64,000 bases of DNA from Akkermansia muciniphila (GCA_945888375.1 CAMCZZ010000001.1:124001-188000); one strand, 5' to 3'; numbered from the stretch's first letter, positions 1-9,738 are shown. The notes: a model not told the origin generated them from the letters alone. Numbers and translations: made by a program.

Positions 1-1208
1 GCGGCGGCCGCGCGGGCCTTTTCGGCCTCCATGAAGGGGGTGAGGTAGGCGACGGCGCGCTTCATCACGCGGGCGCTTTTTACAACCTGGGGCAGGAACA
101 TTTTCCCAGCGCCGAAGAGGTCGCCGACCACGCGCATGCCGTCCATCAGCGGACCTTCGATGATATCGAGCGGGCGGGCATATTTTTGGCGGCATTCCTC
201 GGTGTCCTGTTCGACATAGGTGTCGATGCCCTTGACGAGTGAATGCGAAAGGCGGGCTTCGACGGTGTTGTTGCGCCAGGCGTCGACGGGAGCGGCGGCG
301 GTGACCGCACCGCCGGCCTTGGCGGCGTCGAGCTCGGCTTTGATGGCGTCGGCCTTGACGATCAGGCGCTCGGTCGCGTCGGGGCGGCGGTTAAGAATCA
401 CATCCTCCACGAGGTCGCGGAGGTCTGGCTCGATCGCCTCGTAGTTGCCGAGCATGCCGGCGTTCACGATGGCCATATCCATGCCGGCTCGGATCGCGTG
501 GTAGAGGAAAACGGTGTGGATGGCCTCGCGGACGGGGTTGTTGCCCCGGAAGCTAAAGGAGACGTTGGACAAGCCGCCGGAGACCTTGGCGTGGGGCAGG
601 GTGGCCTTGATCGCGCGGGTGGCCTCGATGAAATCGACCGCGTAGTTATTGTGCTCCTCGATACCGGTGGCGACGGTGAGGATATTGGGGTCGAAAATGA
701 TATCCTCGGGCGGGAAACCGGCGTTCACCAGCAGGTGGTAGGCGCGGGTGCAGATACGGATCTTTTCATCGCGGGTGGCGGCCTGGCCTTGTTCGTCAAA
801 GGCCATCACGACGGCGGCGGCGCCGTAGCGGCGGATGAGTTTGGCGCGGCGGAGGAACTCGTCCTCGCCGTCTTTTAGCGAGATGGAATTAACGATGCCC
901 TTGCCCTGAAGGCATTGCAGGCCGGCCTCGAGGACCGTCCATTTGGAAGAATCAATCATCACCGGCACGCGGGTGATGTCGGGCTCGGCGGCGATCAAGT
1001 TGAGAAGCTTGACTATGGTCGATTCGCCCTCGATCAGGGCCTCGTCCACGTTGATGTCGATGATGTTGGCGCCGTTCTCCACCTGTTGTTTGGCGATCGC
1101 CAGGCAGGCGTCCCAATCGCCGGCCTTCAGGGACTTGGCAAATTTGGGCGAACCAGTGATGTTGGTCCGTTCACCGACGACGAGGAAGCTGGAGGCGGAG
1201 GCAGTCAT
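1..1208 (-). CDS. metH: MetH C-terminal module (pterin-binding and cobalamin cap domains), partial
   Basis: Partial gene running off the left edge; about 402 codons are visible. It starts with ATG at 1208 and opens directly into the methyltetrahydrofolate (pterin)-binding domain, with a [14 protein letters not shown] motif at residues 9-22 and then a [13 protein letters not shown] motif. The far end reads [32 protein letters not shown], which in MetH is the start of the cobalamin-binding cap. The homocysteine domain normally fused in front is a separate gene that ends at 1263, 54 bases upstream. Known role of the family: B12-dependent methyl transfer from methyltetrahydrofolate to homocysteine in the cytoplasm. 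Whether the cobalamin Rossmann and activation domains follow cannot be seen. Identity is confident; the split is discussed under findings. Confidence 0.95.
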   Translation of the reverse strand, partial: MTASASSFLVVGERTNITGSPKFAKSLKAGDWDACLAIAKQQVENGANIIDINVDEALIEGESTIVKLLNLIAAEPDITRVPVMIDSSKWTVLEAGLQCLQGKGIVNSISLKDGEDEFLRRAKLIRRYGAAAVVMAFDEQGQAATRDEKIRICTRAYHLLVNAGFPPEDIIFDPNILTVATGIEEHNNYAVDFIEATRAIKATLPHAKVSGGLSNVSFSFRGNNPVREAIHTVFLYHAIRAGMDMAIVNAGMLGNYEAIEPDLRDLVEDVILNRRPDATERLIVKADAIKAELDAAKAGGAVTAAAPVDAWRNNTVEARLSHSLVKGIDTYVEQDTEECRQKYARPLDIIEGPLMDGMRVVGDLFGAGKMFLPQVVKSARVMKRAVAYLTPFMEAEKARAAA

Positions 1209-1262
1209 TTTTTAACCACGAAACAGAAGAATAGGCAGCAGGGCGGACCGGGATCGCACGGC

Positions 1263-2348
1263 TCAGGCGGTGAGGGGTTCGAGACCGCTCAGGCGGAGGA
1301 CGGCGGAGATGGCGGAGGGTTGGCGGGGTGGGAGATCGCGGACGGCTGCGGCGATGGCGCGGATATGCGGCGGAGTGGAACCGCAGCAACCGCCGACCAG
1401 GTTGACTAGGCCGGCCTTGGCGAATTCCTGCAGGACCCCGGCCATGTCTGCCGGGCTTTCGTCGTAGCCACCGAAGGCGTTGGGCAGGCCGGCATTGGGG
1501 TAGCAGGAGATGTAGCACTCGGCGATGCGGGCGAGCTCTTCGATGTAGGGGCGCATGGCGCGGCCGCCGAGGGCGCAGTTGATCCCAACGGAAAACGGCC
1601 GGGAGTGGCGGATGCTGTTGTAGAAAGCTTCGGTGGTCTGGCCGGAGAGAGTGCGACCGGAGGCGTCGGTGATTGTCACGCTCACCATCACGGGCAGGCG
1701 GACGGCGCGGCGCTCGAAAACCTCGTCGATGGCGAAGAGGGCGGCCTTGGCGTTGAGGGTATCGAAAATCGTCTCGACGAGGAGTATGTCGGCCCCGGCG
1801 TCGATGAGGGCCTCGATTTGCTGGGTGTAGGCGGCGACCACTTGGGCCCAGGTGACGGCGCGGTAGTCGGGGCGGTTGACATCCGGCGACATGGAGAGGG
1901 TGCGATTGAGCGGGCCGATGGCCCCGGCGACGAAGCGGCGGCGCGAGGGCTCGGCGCGCTCGGCGGCCTGGGCGGCGCGGCGGGCACAGGCGACAGCGGC
2001 GTGGTTAAGCTCAGTGACTATGTCCTCAAGGTGGTAGTCGGCCATGCCGATGGTCGTGGCGGAGAAGCTGTTGGTCTCCACGATGTCGGCGCCGGCGGCG
2101 AAGTAGGCGGCGTGGATCTCCTCGATCACCGAGGGCTTGGTGAGGCAAAGCAGGTCGTTGTTACCTTTGAGATCGTGCGGGAAATCCCGGAAGCGTTCGC
2201 CGCGAAAGTCCGCCTCCGCTAATCCATAGGTCTGCACCATCGATCCCATCGCCCCATCGAGCACGACGATGCGCTTGGCAAAAAGCTCGCGCAGGGCGGC
2301 GAAAGACGGGTGCTCGGCGAGCGGGGCGGCGGTGACAGAGGCGCACAT
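1263..2348 (-). CDS. metH: Homocysteine S-methyltransferase module of a split methionine synthase
   Basis: About 361 residues from the chosen ATG at 2348. The N-terminal barrel signature [10 protein letters not shown] lies at residues 28-37. The zinc-binding cysteines are in GINCALGG and in GGCCGSTPP near residue 320, as in the homocysteine domain of MetH and BHMT. Translation stops right after this domain, and the pterin/B12 module follows as its own gene 54 bases on. The two products probably act together as a two-subunit MetH. A longer start at 2414 would add 22 residues of unconvincing sequence. Neither start has a clear Shine-Dalgarno, so the start is uncertain. It is divergent from the cobalamin-controlled btu operon, which fits a B12-dependent enzyme. 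Confidence 0.9.
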   Translation of the reverse strand: MCASVTAAPLAEHPSFAALRELFAKRIVVLDGAMGSMVQTYGLAEADFRGERFRDFPHDLKGNNDLLCLTKPSVIEEIHAAYFAAGADIVETNSFSATTIGMADYHLEDIVTELNHAAVACARRAAQAAERAEPSRRRFVAGAIGPLNRTLSMSPDVNRPDYRAVTWAQVVAAYTQQIEALIDAGADILLVETIFDTLNAKAALFAIDEVFERRAVRLPVMVSVTITDASGRTLSGQTTEAFYNSIRHSRPFSVGINCALGGRAMRPYIEELARIAECYISCYPNAGLPNAFGGYDESPADMAGVLQEFAKAGLVNLVGGCCGSTPPHIRAIAAAVRDLPPRQPSAISAVLRLSGLEPLTA

Positions 2349-2412
2349 AAAATTAGAGAAGGAGGCGAAAAGACGGTGGACGGAAGGCGATTCTCCCTCT
2401 GAGGTCAAAAAC

Positions 2413-2440
2413 ATATCTTTACATCTAAATACGTTGATAC
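2413..2440. promoter_or_regulatory. Inverted TATC/GATA element upstream of the metH pair
   Basis: An AT-rich stretch in GC-rich surroundings reads ATATC at 2413-2417 and GATAC at 2436-2440, forming an interrupted palindrome just upstream of the chosen start of the homocysteine module. It may be an operator or part of the promoter for the minus-strand metH genes. The symmetry is short, so this is a tentative call; no regulator gene is visible next to it. Confidence 0.25.
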
Positions 2441-2536
2441 GTTAACTGCCTTTCGGTGCTTACCCGTTAGACGCTGCCGGTTGATTTTTTGCCAAGTTAT
2501 CAAGGCAAACGGGACTCGCCGGGCGCGAGACGAACG

Positions 2537-2743
2537 GTGAGACTCGATTCGTTCGCGTTCTTTGCACGTTTCGGAAGTCGGGGAAGGCCGTGAGAATCGG
2601 CCACAGTTGCGCTGCGGTATCGTGTTACAAACTCCCACCTCGTCGGCGAACGGCGGGGGCAGGGCCAATCGGGTTTACGCCCGGTGAAGGCGGGAGCGAG
2701 GTCTGAAGCACGGAGTCCGAATATCCGTTCCGAATCGTCTCAC
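2537..2743 (+). ncRNA. Cobalamin (B12) riboswitch aptamer
   Basis: The conserved core is readable: GGGAA at 2581-2585, then a GGCC...GGCC hairpin carrying GTGAGAAT, then CGCTGCGGTA around 2610-2619. The B12-box-like GGAGTCCGAATATCCG lies at 2712-2727. The closing helix is strong: 2537-2551 pairs with 2731-2743 over 13 base pairs with a two-base bulge on the 5' side. It sits in the leader of the btuBFCD operon, with about 157 bases between aptamer and start codon. By family knowledge, adenosylcobalamin binding would repress the importer. No U-tract terminator is obvious in the expression platform, so control of translation initiation is likelier than attenuation. Confidence 0.9.
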
Positions 2744-2900
2744 AGGTTAGCCGCCAAACTTTTGCGGGCGGACAAACTAAAAATCTTCATCGCAAAAATG
2801 AAGCGTGAGAGCACGGCAGTCGTGACACGTGCGCCGGCCCCTTTTCGGGTGCTGCGCCGGGTTTGCGGTTCGTCTGCTCGCACCCCGACAGATCAACTGA

Positions 2901-4940
2901 ATGAACCAACATAATTCTCTCCGGCGCGCGCTTGCGCTCCGGCCCTACCCTATCGTCGCGGCATTCGCGCTGACGGGTTTGACCATCCGTGCGGAGGAGC
3001 CTCAGGCGCCCGTCCAGGAGCCGGTGGTCCAGCTTTCGCCGCTCGTCGTGACCGCGCGGCGCGTGCCCGAGGCCCCGCTCGACGTGCCCGCTTACACCCA
3101 GGTTATCACGCGGGAGCAGATCCGTGAAAGCGGCGCAGGCAGCCTCATCGACTTGCTAGCCGCCGAGGCCAATCTCGGCTTTACCTCCCTTTCCGGCAGC
3201 CCGGCCAACACCAAAGTCGCGCTGCGAGGCACTGGCAGCGGCGGCACCGGCCGCACGCTCGTGCTGATTGACGGAGTGCGCGCCAACCGCGCCGACATGG
3301 GCGACTTTAACTGGCTCCAGTTCAGTCTATATGAAGTGGAGTCGATCGAGATCGTGCAGGGCCCGCAGGGCGCCTTCTACGGCGACAACGCGGTTGGCGG
3401 CGTTATTAAGATTAATACCCTCTCCAAGCCTTCTGCCAGCGGCGGCTCCGCGCAGTTCGTTGCCGGCGGCGATAATACCGCGAAGCTCGGCGCGACTTAC
3501 ACCGAGCTCTTCGGCTCCACTTGGGCCGGCGCTTCGCTCGGCTATGAAAACTCCGGCGGTTGGCGGGAGCATTCCGGCTATGATAGCAAGTCCGGCTCGG
3601 TCGGCATCGGACATGACAACGGAAAAAACTCCGTAACGCGAGTTCGCGCCTCTTTCCTTGAAAATACCTTCGACCAGCCCGGCTATCTCACCTCCGCCCA
3701 GTTTCGCGACGACCCTCGCCAGCAGGGCACCAACGCCTCCAACGGCACGTCCGAATACCGCCGCGTCACCGCCAGCAACGAGTTTGGCGCTGAAAAGGAG
3801 ACCAAGCTGCTGACCGACGCCGGGATAAATCTGGTTGATGAATTTTATCTCGGTGGCTTCGGCACCGCCTTCGACCGCGATATCGAGAGCGTTTTTCTTT
3901 CGCCCAAAGTTCATCTCGAGCGCGGTGTTTTTAACCTGACGCCCGGCGTTGATTTCAGCCGCGACGGGCTGGAGGTGGTGGTGGACGGCTTCGCCGACAC
4001 CCGCGCGCGTCTCCTTCGCGAGGTCATCAGTCCCTACTTCGCCTGCGAGTGGGCGGCGACGGAGCAGGTGTCGGTCTCCGGCGCGGCAAGGCGCGAGTGG
4101 AACTCGATCCGCGCCCGCGAAGCGCTTTCCTCCGCCCGCGCCGACCGCACCGACTCCGGCGACGCCTGGCAGTTTGCGATCAACTACAAGCCGCGCCTGG
4201 AGCTGCGTTTTTTTGCCAAATATGACCGCACTTTCCGTTTCCCCGCGACGGACGAGATTTCCTATTATCAGGGCTTGTCTGGCGGTCCTTTTGCCAAGCC
4301 GGTCTTTTTTAACGCCGCTCTGCGACCGGAGCTAAGCGACAACTTTGAGGCCGGGGCCGACTACTGCGGCAAGGGCTGGGGCGGCGGCACCTCGGTCTAT
4401 CACCTTTCCACCAAGGACGAGATCTTTTACAACGCGTCGAGCAACCTGAACGAGAACCTCGCCCGCACCCGCCGCCTCGGCGCGCAGGCCAACCTCGGCT
4501 ATGACGCCGGCTTTGCCGCCTTGCGCACGCGGTTGGATTACGTTGACGCCGAGTTAACCGACGCCCCTGCCGGTAGCGGGCTCAACGAGGGCGGTTTGCG
4601 GATGACGCCCGGGTGGCGCTTCGCCACGACCGCCCTCGTTCGCCCAGTGAAACGCCTCGATTTGAACCTCACGCACCGTTTTATCGCGGGCAGCCTCGTT
4701 GACGACTCCTATGCCGCGGCTAAACCCGAAAAAACGGATGGTTACGGGCTGGTTGATGTGCGGGTAACTTTCCGGCCGGACGAGCACTGGCGCCTTTTCG
4801 CGGGAGTGAACAATCTTTTCGACCGGGACTACGTTTCCTACGCTACCATCGGCTACCTGCCGCCGACCTTCAGCCCCATCACCGCGATTTATCCCGGACA
4901 AGGGCGCTGGATTTATGCGGGCGCCGCGGTTCGTTTCTAA
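2901..4940 (+). CDS. btuB: TonB-dependent outer-membrane cobalamin receptor, BtuB-like
   Basis: 679 residues. Signal peptide about 1-31 (ends near IRAEE); a TonB box LSPLVVTARR at about 45-54; a plug domain with VALRGTGSGGTGRTLVLIDGVR and a VESIEIVQGPQGAFYGDNAVGG motif; then a beta barrel ending in the typical C-terminal aromatic (AAVRF). Substrate is inferred from context: a cobalamin riboswitch lies in the leader, and the next three genes encode a matching binding protein, permease and ATPase. The family moves cobalamin across the outer membrane using TonB/ExbBD energy. No ton/exb genes are in the window. A corrinoid other than B12 cannot be excluded. Confidence 0.9.
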   Translation: MNQHNSLRRALALRPYPIVAAFALTGLTIRAEEPQAPVQEPVVQLSPLVVTARRVPEAPLDVPAYTQVITREQIRESGAGSLIDLLAAEANLGFTSLSGSPANTKVALRGTGSGGTGRTLVLIDGVRANRADMGDFNWLQFSLYEVESIEIVQGPQGAFYGDNAVGGVIKINTLSKPSASGGSAQFVAGGDNTAKLGATYTELFGSTWAGASLGYENSGGWREHSGYDSKSGSVGIGHDNGKNSVTRVRASFLENTFDQPGYLTSAQFRDDPRQQGTNASNGTSEYRRVTASNEFGAEKETKLLTDAGINLVDEFYLGGFGTAFDRDIESVFLSPKVHLERGVFNLTPGVDFSRDGLEVVVDGFADTRARLLREVISPYFACEWAATEQVSVSGAARREWNSIRAREALSSARADRTDSGDAWQFAINYKPRLELRFFAKYDRTFRFPATDEISYYQGLSGGPFAKPVFFNAALRPELSDNFEAGADYCGKGWGGGTSVYHLSTKDEIFYNASSNLNENLARTRRLGAQANLGYDAGFAALRTRLDYVDAELTDAPAGSGLNEGGLRMTPGWRFATTALVRPVKRLDLNLTHRFIAGSLVDDSYAAAKPEKTDGYGLVDVRVTFRPDEHWRLFAGVNNLFDRDYVSYATIGYLPPTFSPITAIYPGQGRWIYAGAAVRF

Positions 4941-4952
4941 TCACGTCTCTTG

Positions 4953-5801
4953 ATGCCGCTCCGCCTCTTGCCGCTCCTCTTTTCTCTGTGCGTGCTGACC
5001 GGGTTCGCCGCGCCGGCGGTGCGCGTCGTATCACAGACGGTGGGTAGCGACGAGTTGCTGCTCGCGGTGGCTGCTCCGGAGCAGATCGCGGCGCTTTCAC
5101 ATCTAGCTTGCGATCCGGATTTTTCCGGGGTGGCCGGCGAGGCTGCGGGGCATGCCCGGATCACGCTTGGCGACGCCGAGACGATCCTGCGTTTCCGTCC
5201 CACCCACGCGATTTTTGCTGATTACAGCCGCGCTGAACTGGTTGGGCAGGTGCGGCGCGCGGGAGTGGAGGTCGTTGTGCTCGACCGCTACAAGACCCTC
5301 GCGGAGGCGCACGCCAATCTACGCCGCATCGCCGCGCTGCTCGGCCCTGCGGCGGAGGCGCGTGCGGAGAGGATTGTCCTGAGCGATGCCGCGCGAATCG
5401 CCGAGCTTCGCGCCAAGCTCCTAGGGGCGAAGCCGGTGCGCGTCATCGCGCCTTCCATCTACGGGGTCATCGCCGGCGCGGATACGACCTTTCAAGACCT
5501 TTGCGAGAACGCCGGGGCGGAGAACCTCGGCGCGACGTTCGGCGGCCTCCGCGGGCACGCCGCATTGCCAGACGAAAAGCTGATCACCTGGCCGGTGGAG
5601 TGCGTGGTGTTGTCCGGCCAAGACGCGGAGCAGGCACTCGCGCCTTACAAAAAGCGACCGCCCTACCAATTTCTGGCGGCGGTGCGCGAGGGGAGTGTCG
5701 CGGTGTTGCCTCCGTGGATGCTGGGTTGCGTGAGCCACCGCCGCGTCGACGCATACGAGGCGCTGGCGCGGGCGCTGCATCCGGAGATTTTCCAGCCATG
5801 A
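4953..5801 (+). CDS. btuF: Periplasmic cobalamin-binding protein, BtuF-like
   Basis: 282 residues from ATG 4953; an in-frame TTG one codon earlier is less likely. The N-terminal signal peptide (RLLPLLFSLCVLTGFAAPA) is followed by a type III substrate-binding fold. Visible family features are the early IAALSHLACDP segment, the VVVLDRYKTLAEAHANLRRIAALLG helix region, and a C-terminal HRRVDAYEALARALHPE helix. It begins 12 bases after btuB and overlaps btuC by four bases (ATGA), so it is co-translated with the importer. Role inferred from family and riboswitch context: it captures cobalamin in the periplasm and delivers it to BtuCD. Confidence 0.87.
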   Translation: MPLRLLPLLFSLCVLTGFAAPAVRVVSQTVGSDELLLAVAAPEQIAALSHLACDPDFSGVAGEAAGHARITLGDAETILRFRPTHAIFADYSRAELVGQVRRAGVEVVVLDRYKTLAEAHANLRRIAALLGPAAEARAERIVLSDAARIAELRAKLLGAKPVRVIAPSIYGVIAGADTTFQDLCENAGAENLGATFGGLRGHAALPDEKLITWPVECVVLSGQDAEQALAPYKKRPPYQFLAAVREGSVAVLPPWMLGCVSHRRVDAYEALARALHPEIFQP

Positions 5802-6772
5802 AAACCGCGCCCCAAGGCTTGGTGGTTGCGGGTTTTTCGCTGCTGCTTCTGCTGGCCGTCTTATCGCTTTCCTTCGGCGACGTGCGCCTTTCGCCCGGGC
5901 AGTTGATCGACGGCCTGCTGCATCGTGATGAGTTCGCCGCGACCATTCTCTGGCAAATCCGGCTCCCTCGACTTCTCGTGGCGGCGCTGGTGGGGGCGGC
6001 GCTCTCGGGCAGCGGGCTTGTGATGCAGGCGTATTTCCGGAACAGCCTCGCGAGCCCGGGACTGCTCGGCGTAAGTGCGGGCGGCGCGGCCGGTGCGGTG
6101 GTGGCCATCGCGCTTGGTCTGGCATCCTTCAGCCTGTTTGCCGTGCCGTTTTTCGCCACTGCGGGCGCCTTCGCGGCGACTCTGGTGGTCCTTCTGCTCG
6201 CGCGTCGCGGGGCGAGCACCGAGCGACTGCTGCTCGCCGGCGTGGCGCTCAATGCCCTGCTCGGTGCGGTCACGAGTTACGTCCTTTCCGCGCACACGCT
6301 TACCTACGAGCGCAACGCCCAGGTGCTTTTCTGGCTGCTCGGCGGATTGGAGGACCGTTCTTGGGAGCATGTATGGATGGCCGCGGCAGTGGTGCCGGGT
6401 GCATTACTGCTCCTGCCGCTGGGACGGCCGATGGATTTGCTTAGCCTAGGCGCGAAGGAGGCCCAGAGCCTCGGCGTGGACGTGTCTCGCCTGCGTCGCT
6501 GGTTGCTGGCGCTCTCCACGGTGCTCACCGCTCTCGCCACTGCCGTCGCGGGCATGGTGGGTTTTGTGGGGCTCATCGTGCCGCATATTCTGCGTCTGAT
6601 CGTCGGGCCGGAGCACCGGCGGCTCGTGCCGCTTTCGCTTATTGGCGGCGCGGTCTTCGTGGTTGGATGCGATCTCGCTGGTCGTGCCGCGGGAGGGCTG
6701 CGGCTTGGCATCGTTACCGCCCTGGTGGGCGGGCCGTTTTTTTTGTGGCAGCTGGGCAGGAGCGAGCGATGA
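5798..6772 (+). CDS. btuC: Cobalamin ABC transporter permease, BtuC/FecCD family
   Basis: 324 residues, hydrophobic throughout, consistent with the roughly ten-helix FecCD/BtuC fold. Family segments include LWQIRLPRLLVAALVGAALSGSG near residues 50-72, a FRNSLASPGLLGVSAGG loop, and VAGMVGFVGLIVPHILRLIVGPEHR near residue 250, the loop that couples to the ATPase. The start overlaps the btuF stop (ATGA) and the stop overlaps the btuD start (ATGA), so BtuF, BtuC and BtuD are translationally coupled. The product forms the inner-membrane channel of the vitamin B12 importer. Confidence 0.93.
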   Translation: MKTAPQGLVVAGFSLLLLLAVLSLSFGDVRLSPGQLIDGLLHRDEFAATILWQIRLPRLLVAALVGAALSGSGLVMQAYFRNSLASPGLLGVSAGGAAGAVVAIALGLASFSLFAVPFFATAGAFAATLVVLLLARRGASTERLLLAGVALNALLGAVTSYVLSAHTLTYERNAQVLFWLLGGLEDRSWEHVWMAAAVVPGALLLLPLGRPMDLLSLGAKEAQSLGVDVSRLRRWLLALSTVLTALATAVAGMVGFVGLIVPHILRLIVGPEHRRLVPLSLIGGAVFVVGCDLAGRAAGGLRLGIVTALVGGPFFLWQLGRSER

Positions 6773-7491
6773 AAACGGCCCTGCGTCTTGAAAACATTTC
6801 CGTGCCGGGCCGTTTGCACGCGCTCAGTCTGTCGGTGGACGCCGGCAAGGTGGTGGGGTTGATCGGTCCAAACGGCTCCGGGAAATCGACGTTGCTCTCG
6901 GTCGCGGCGGGGCTGCCGCCGGGTGCGGCGACGGGCAGGGTGAGCTGGGGCACCGAGCCCGTATCCACTATCGCGGTGCTGGAGCGGGCGCGTCGGGTGG
7001 CATGGGTGCCGCAAGAGGCGCGTTTCGAGTTCGGCTTCACCGTCCGCTCGGTTGTCGCGCAGGGTCGTTACGCGCACGGCGACGATGGCGCTGGAGTGGA
7101 CGAGGCGTTGGCCAGGTTTGACCTGCTTGCCGTCTCCGGGCGGCCGGTCGATCGACTTTCGGGGGGAGAGAGGCAGCGGGTTTTATTAGCCCGCGCGGTG
7201 GCTACAGCCGCCCCTTTGCAGCTTTGGGATGAACCGCTCGCGTCTCTAGATCCACGTCACGGGCTGGAGGTGTTGGCGCTGGCCCGCAGCCTGGCCCGGG
7301 CGGGTGGCACCGTGGTGTTTTCTTTGCACGATTTGCGTCTGGCGCAGGAATTGGATTTTTTAGTGCTGCTGGAGGGCGGTGGTTTACTAGCGGCGGGTGC
7401 TCCGGCCGAGGTATTGACCCCTGACCGAGTGCGCGCGGTTTTCGGGGTGGAGTCGCGTCTGCAGTCCGGCCTGTGTCTTTCGCTTCCTTGA
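6769..7491 (+). CDS. btuD: Cobalamin ABC transporter ATPase, BtuD-like
   Basis: 240 residues. Walker A GPNGSGKST at 33-41, Q-loop in VPQEARFEF near 80, ABC signature LSGGERQR at 130-137, Walker B ending in LQLWDEP at 150-156, and a switch histidine in FSLHD. The length is normal for BtuD/FepC-type ATPases. It is the last clear gene of the riboswitch-controlled operon and overlaps btuC by four bases. The predicted role is to drive cobalamin uptake with ATP at the inner face of the cytoplasmic membrane. Confidence 0.93.
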   Translation: MKTALRLENISVPGRLHALSLSVDAGKVVGLIGPNGSGKSTLLSVAAGLPPGAATGRVSWGTEPVSTIAVLERARRVAWVPQEARFEFGFTVRSVVAQGRYAHGDDGAGVDEALARFDLLAVSGRPVDRLSGGERQRVLLARAVATAAPLQLWDEPLASLDPRHGLEVLALARSLARAGGTVVFSLHDLRLAQELDFLVLLEGGGLLAAGAPAEVLTPDRVRAVFGVESRLQSGLCLSLP

Positions 7492-7495
7492 GGGT

Positions 7496-7573
7496 ATGTC
7501 CCGCCTGGGATGGATGGCGCTCGTGGCAGCGGTCCTGGTCAGCGCCCAGATTTTCGGTCAAACCCGCTGGTGA
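7496..7573 (+). CDS. Possible 25-residue hydrophobic peptide after btuD
   Basis: A short frame begins four bases after the btuD stop, preceded by GAGG. It encodes 25 residues beginning MSRLGWMALVAAVL and ending QTRW, which looks like a signal peptide or a single membrane helix. It could be a real small membrane protein of the btu operon, the stump of a decayed secreted gene, or chance. There is no conservation evidence available. Confidence 0.25.
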   Translation: MSRLGWMALVAAVLVSAQIFGQTRW

Positions 7574-7691
7574 GGAAATTGGCTTCTTTCGAGGTGGAGG
7601 TGGCATGAGTCCTGCAAGCCTCCGTCCGGCCAATCAGCCTCCTTCTCTCTTCTTGTGCCGCTCTCGCGTCGCTTCTATTCAACTGAGCACC

Positions 7692-8198
7692 ATGTTTACT
7701 CGCATCCCCTGCCGGTTCCGACTTGCTGTGTTCGCGCTGGTTTTTGCCTCCAATTGGCTTCCGGCGGCGTCAGTTAAAATTGTCCGCGTCTGGCCCGATT
7801 ATCGCGCGGCGGAATCTTTTGTGCGCATCGGAGAGTATTTTGGCCGCAAGGAGCATGCTCCCGAATTGGTCGTGCGTTCGCAGGAGGATTCGCGCGGCGG
7901 CTATTATTTTCTGACCCGATTCAAGACTGATCAAGCCCTCCCCGGGTCCATCCTCGCGTTGGAGTATGTATTGCCAGGAGACGAGGCGCCCCGGGTGCAG
8001 TTTTTCCCCCTAGATTTGCCCCGCGGCTCGCGTGTCGTGCTCGCCGGTCTCACCGGTCCCGACTGGCCCGGGGCGGCTATCGCTCCCTCCGCTTGGCGCC
8101 TGCGTTTGCTCGGTCCCGCCGGCGATGAGTTAGCGCGCCAGCAGAGTTTCTTGTGGTCGCTGCCGCCAGCGCCACCCGCCACGACCGCCGTGCATTAG
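7692..8198 (+). CDS. Secreted protein of unknown function
   Basis: 168 residues from ATG 7692, chosen because it places a standard signal peptide at the N-terminus (basic RIPCRFR, hydrophobic [13 protein letters not shown], then PAAS). An upstream in-frame ATG at 7605 has a better GGAGG but would bury that signal. The mature part contains [36 protein letters not shown] and reads like a beta-sandwich domain with basic and aromatic residues. No family was recognised. It lies 32 bases before the ATP-grasp gene, so it may be co-transcribed with that cluster. Confidence 0.65.
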   Translation: MFTRIPCRFRLAVFALVFASNWLPAASVKIVRVWPDYRAAESFVRIGEYFGRKEHAPELVVRSQEDSRGGYYFLTRFKTDQALPGSILALEYVLPGDEAPRVQFFPLDLPRGSRVVLAGLTGPDWPGAAIAPSAWRLRLLGPAGDELARQQSFLWSLPPAPPATTAVH

Positions 8199-8230
8199 CC
8201 TGGGGGCGGTCCCCCTTCGCCTGCTTTACC

Positions 8231-9718
8231 ATGTCCGATCTTTTCGCCGCCTACGAAATTGAGAAATTTTATGATGAGATGTTCGCCGCTCCGGGGCGTC
8301 CGCATCCTCATTACCAGCGGCTCTACGATCGCTTCGGGCAGATGGACGGCATCAGCGACCTGCTCGAGCGCCAGCGCACCGCCGACCAGACCTTCGTCAA
8401 TCGCGGCGTCACCTTCACCGTCTATTCGGATAACAAGGGCACTGAGAAGATTTTCCCCTTCGACCTGATCCCCCGCATCATCCCCGCCCACGAATGGGCG
8501 CACCTCGAGGCCGGCCTGCGCCAGCGCATGGAGGCGCTCAACCTCTTCCTCGCCGACATCTACGGCCCCCAGCGCATCCTCAGGGAAGGCGTCGTCCCCC
8601 GTGAGATGGTGCTGACCTCGAAAAACTTCCGGCCCGAACTGGTCGGCGTGCCCATCGCCCGCGACCTTTACGTCCACATCAACGGCACCGATCTCGTGCG
8701 TGACCAACACGGCACCTATCGCGTGCTGGAGGACAATCTTCGCACTCCCTCGGGTGTCTCCTACGTGCTCGAGGATCGTCAGGTGATGAAACGGGTTTTC
8801 CCGAATCTTTTGCGCGACTACCGGGTGCGTCCGGTCGAGACCTACACCAGCGACCTGCTGGCGCTGCTGCTCCACCTAGCCCCTGCGCACGTGCCCGAGC
8901 CGACCGTCGTGCTGCTCACGCCCGGTGTCTACAACAGCGCCTACTTTGAGCACAGCTTCCTCGCCCGCCAGATGGGTATAGAGATCGTCGAGGGCTCCGA
9001 CCTCGTGGTGGAAAACGACCGCGTCTTCATGCGCCGCACGGACGGTCTCGCGCCCGTCCACGTCATCTACCGCCGCATCGACGACGATTTCCTAGACCCG
9101 ACCGTCTTCAATCCTAAGTCGCTCCTCGGCGTGCCCGGGCTCTTCGAAGCCTACCGCAAGGGCAATGTCGCCCTCTGCAATCCCATCGGCACCGGCGTGG
9201 CCGACGACAAGGCAATGTATCATTACGTGCCCCGGATGATCAAATTCTACCTCGGTCAGGACGCCATCCTGCCGAACGTGGACACCTTCCTTTCCGGCGA
9301 GGCGAAGGACCTCGAATACATCCTCGCGAACCTGGAAAAACTGGTCGTGAAATCGGTCAACGAAGCCGGCGGCTACGGCATGCTGGTCGGCCCCCACAGC
9401 CCCCGCGCTCAGATCGAGGAGTTTCGCGGCAAGATCATTGCCGACCCGCGCAACTTCATCGCCCAGCCCACGCTCGGGCTCTCCCGCTGCCCCGCCGTGT
9501 GCGGCGACACCATCGAGGGCCGCCACATCGACCTGCGCCCCTACATCCTGAACGGCCCCACCATCAAGATCATGCCCGGTGGCCTCACTCGCGTCGCCCT
9601 GCGCAAGGGCAGCCTGGTGGTCAACAGCTCCCAGGGCGGCGGCTCGAAGGACACCTGGGTCCTCGCCGCCGACCACGAGGCGGTCACGCCGGCGGTGCCG
9701 GAGAAAATCATCGTGTGA
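8231..9718 (+). CDS. Circularly permuted ATP-grasp protein (DUF404/DUF407 type)
   Basis: 495 residues. Recognised by the family's sequence course: [22 protein letters not shown] near the start, [25 protein letters not shown], the [19 protein letters not shown] segment, and the C-terminal [11 protein letters not shown] ... [29 protein letters not shown]. Proteins of this family are usually encoded beside an alpha-E protein, as here, and are thought to form amide bonds, possibly on peptides; the substrate is unknown. The start at 8231 was chosen because conserved sequence begins there. An inserted four-helix-bundle gene separates it from its usual partner. Confidence 0.93.
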   Translation: MSDLFAAYEIEKFYDEMFAAPGRPHPHYQRLYDRFGQMDGISDLLERQRTADQTFVNRGVTFTVYSDNKGTEKIFPFDLIPRIIPAHEWAHLEAGLRQRMEALNLFLADIYGPQRILREGVVPREMVLTSKNFRPELVGVPIARDLYVHINGTDLVRDQHGTYRVLEDNLRTPSGVSYVLEDRQVMKRVFPNLLRDYRVRPVETYTSDLLALLLHLAPAHVPEPTVVLLTPGVYNSAYFEHSFLARQMGIEIVEGSDLVVENDRVFMRRTDGLAPVHVIYRRIDDDFLDPTVFNPKSLLGVPGLFEAYRKGNVALCNPIGTGVADDKAMYHYVPRMIKFYLGQDAILPNVDTFLSGEAKDLEYILANLEKLVVKSVNEAGGYGMLVGPHSPRAQIEEFRGKIIADPRNFIAQPTLGLSRCPAVCGDTIEGRHIDLRPYILNGPTIKIMPGGLTRVALRKGSLVVNSSQGGGSKDTWVLAADHEAVTPAVPEKIIV

Positions 9719-9738
9719 CCGCGCAACGCGCTCACACG

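Noticed and set aside
2684-2914. 76-residue frame upstream of btuB
   Set aside because: It lies in the riboswitch and its expression platform, and the translation (arginine-rich, no domain) looks like structured RNA read as protein.
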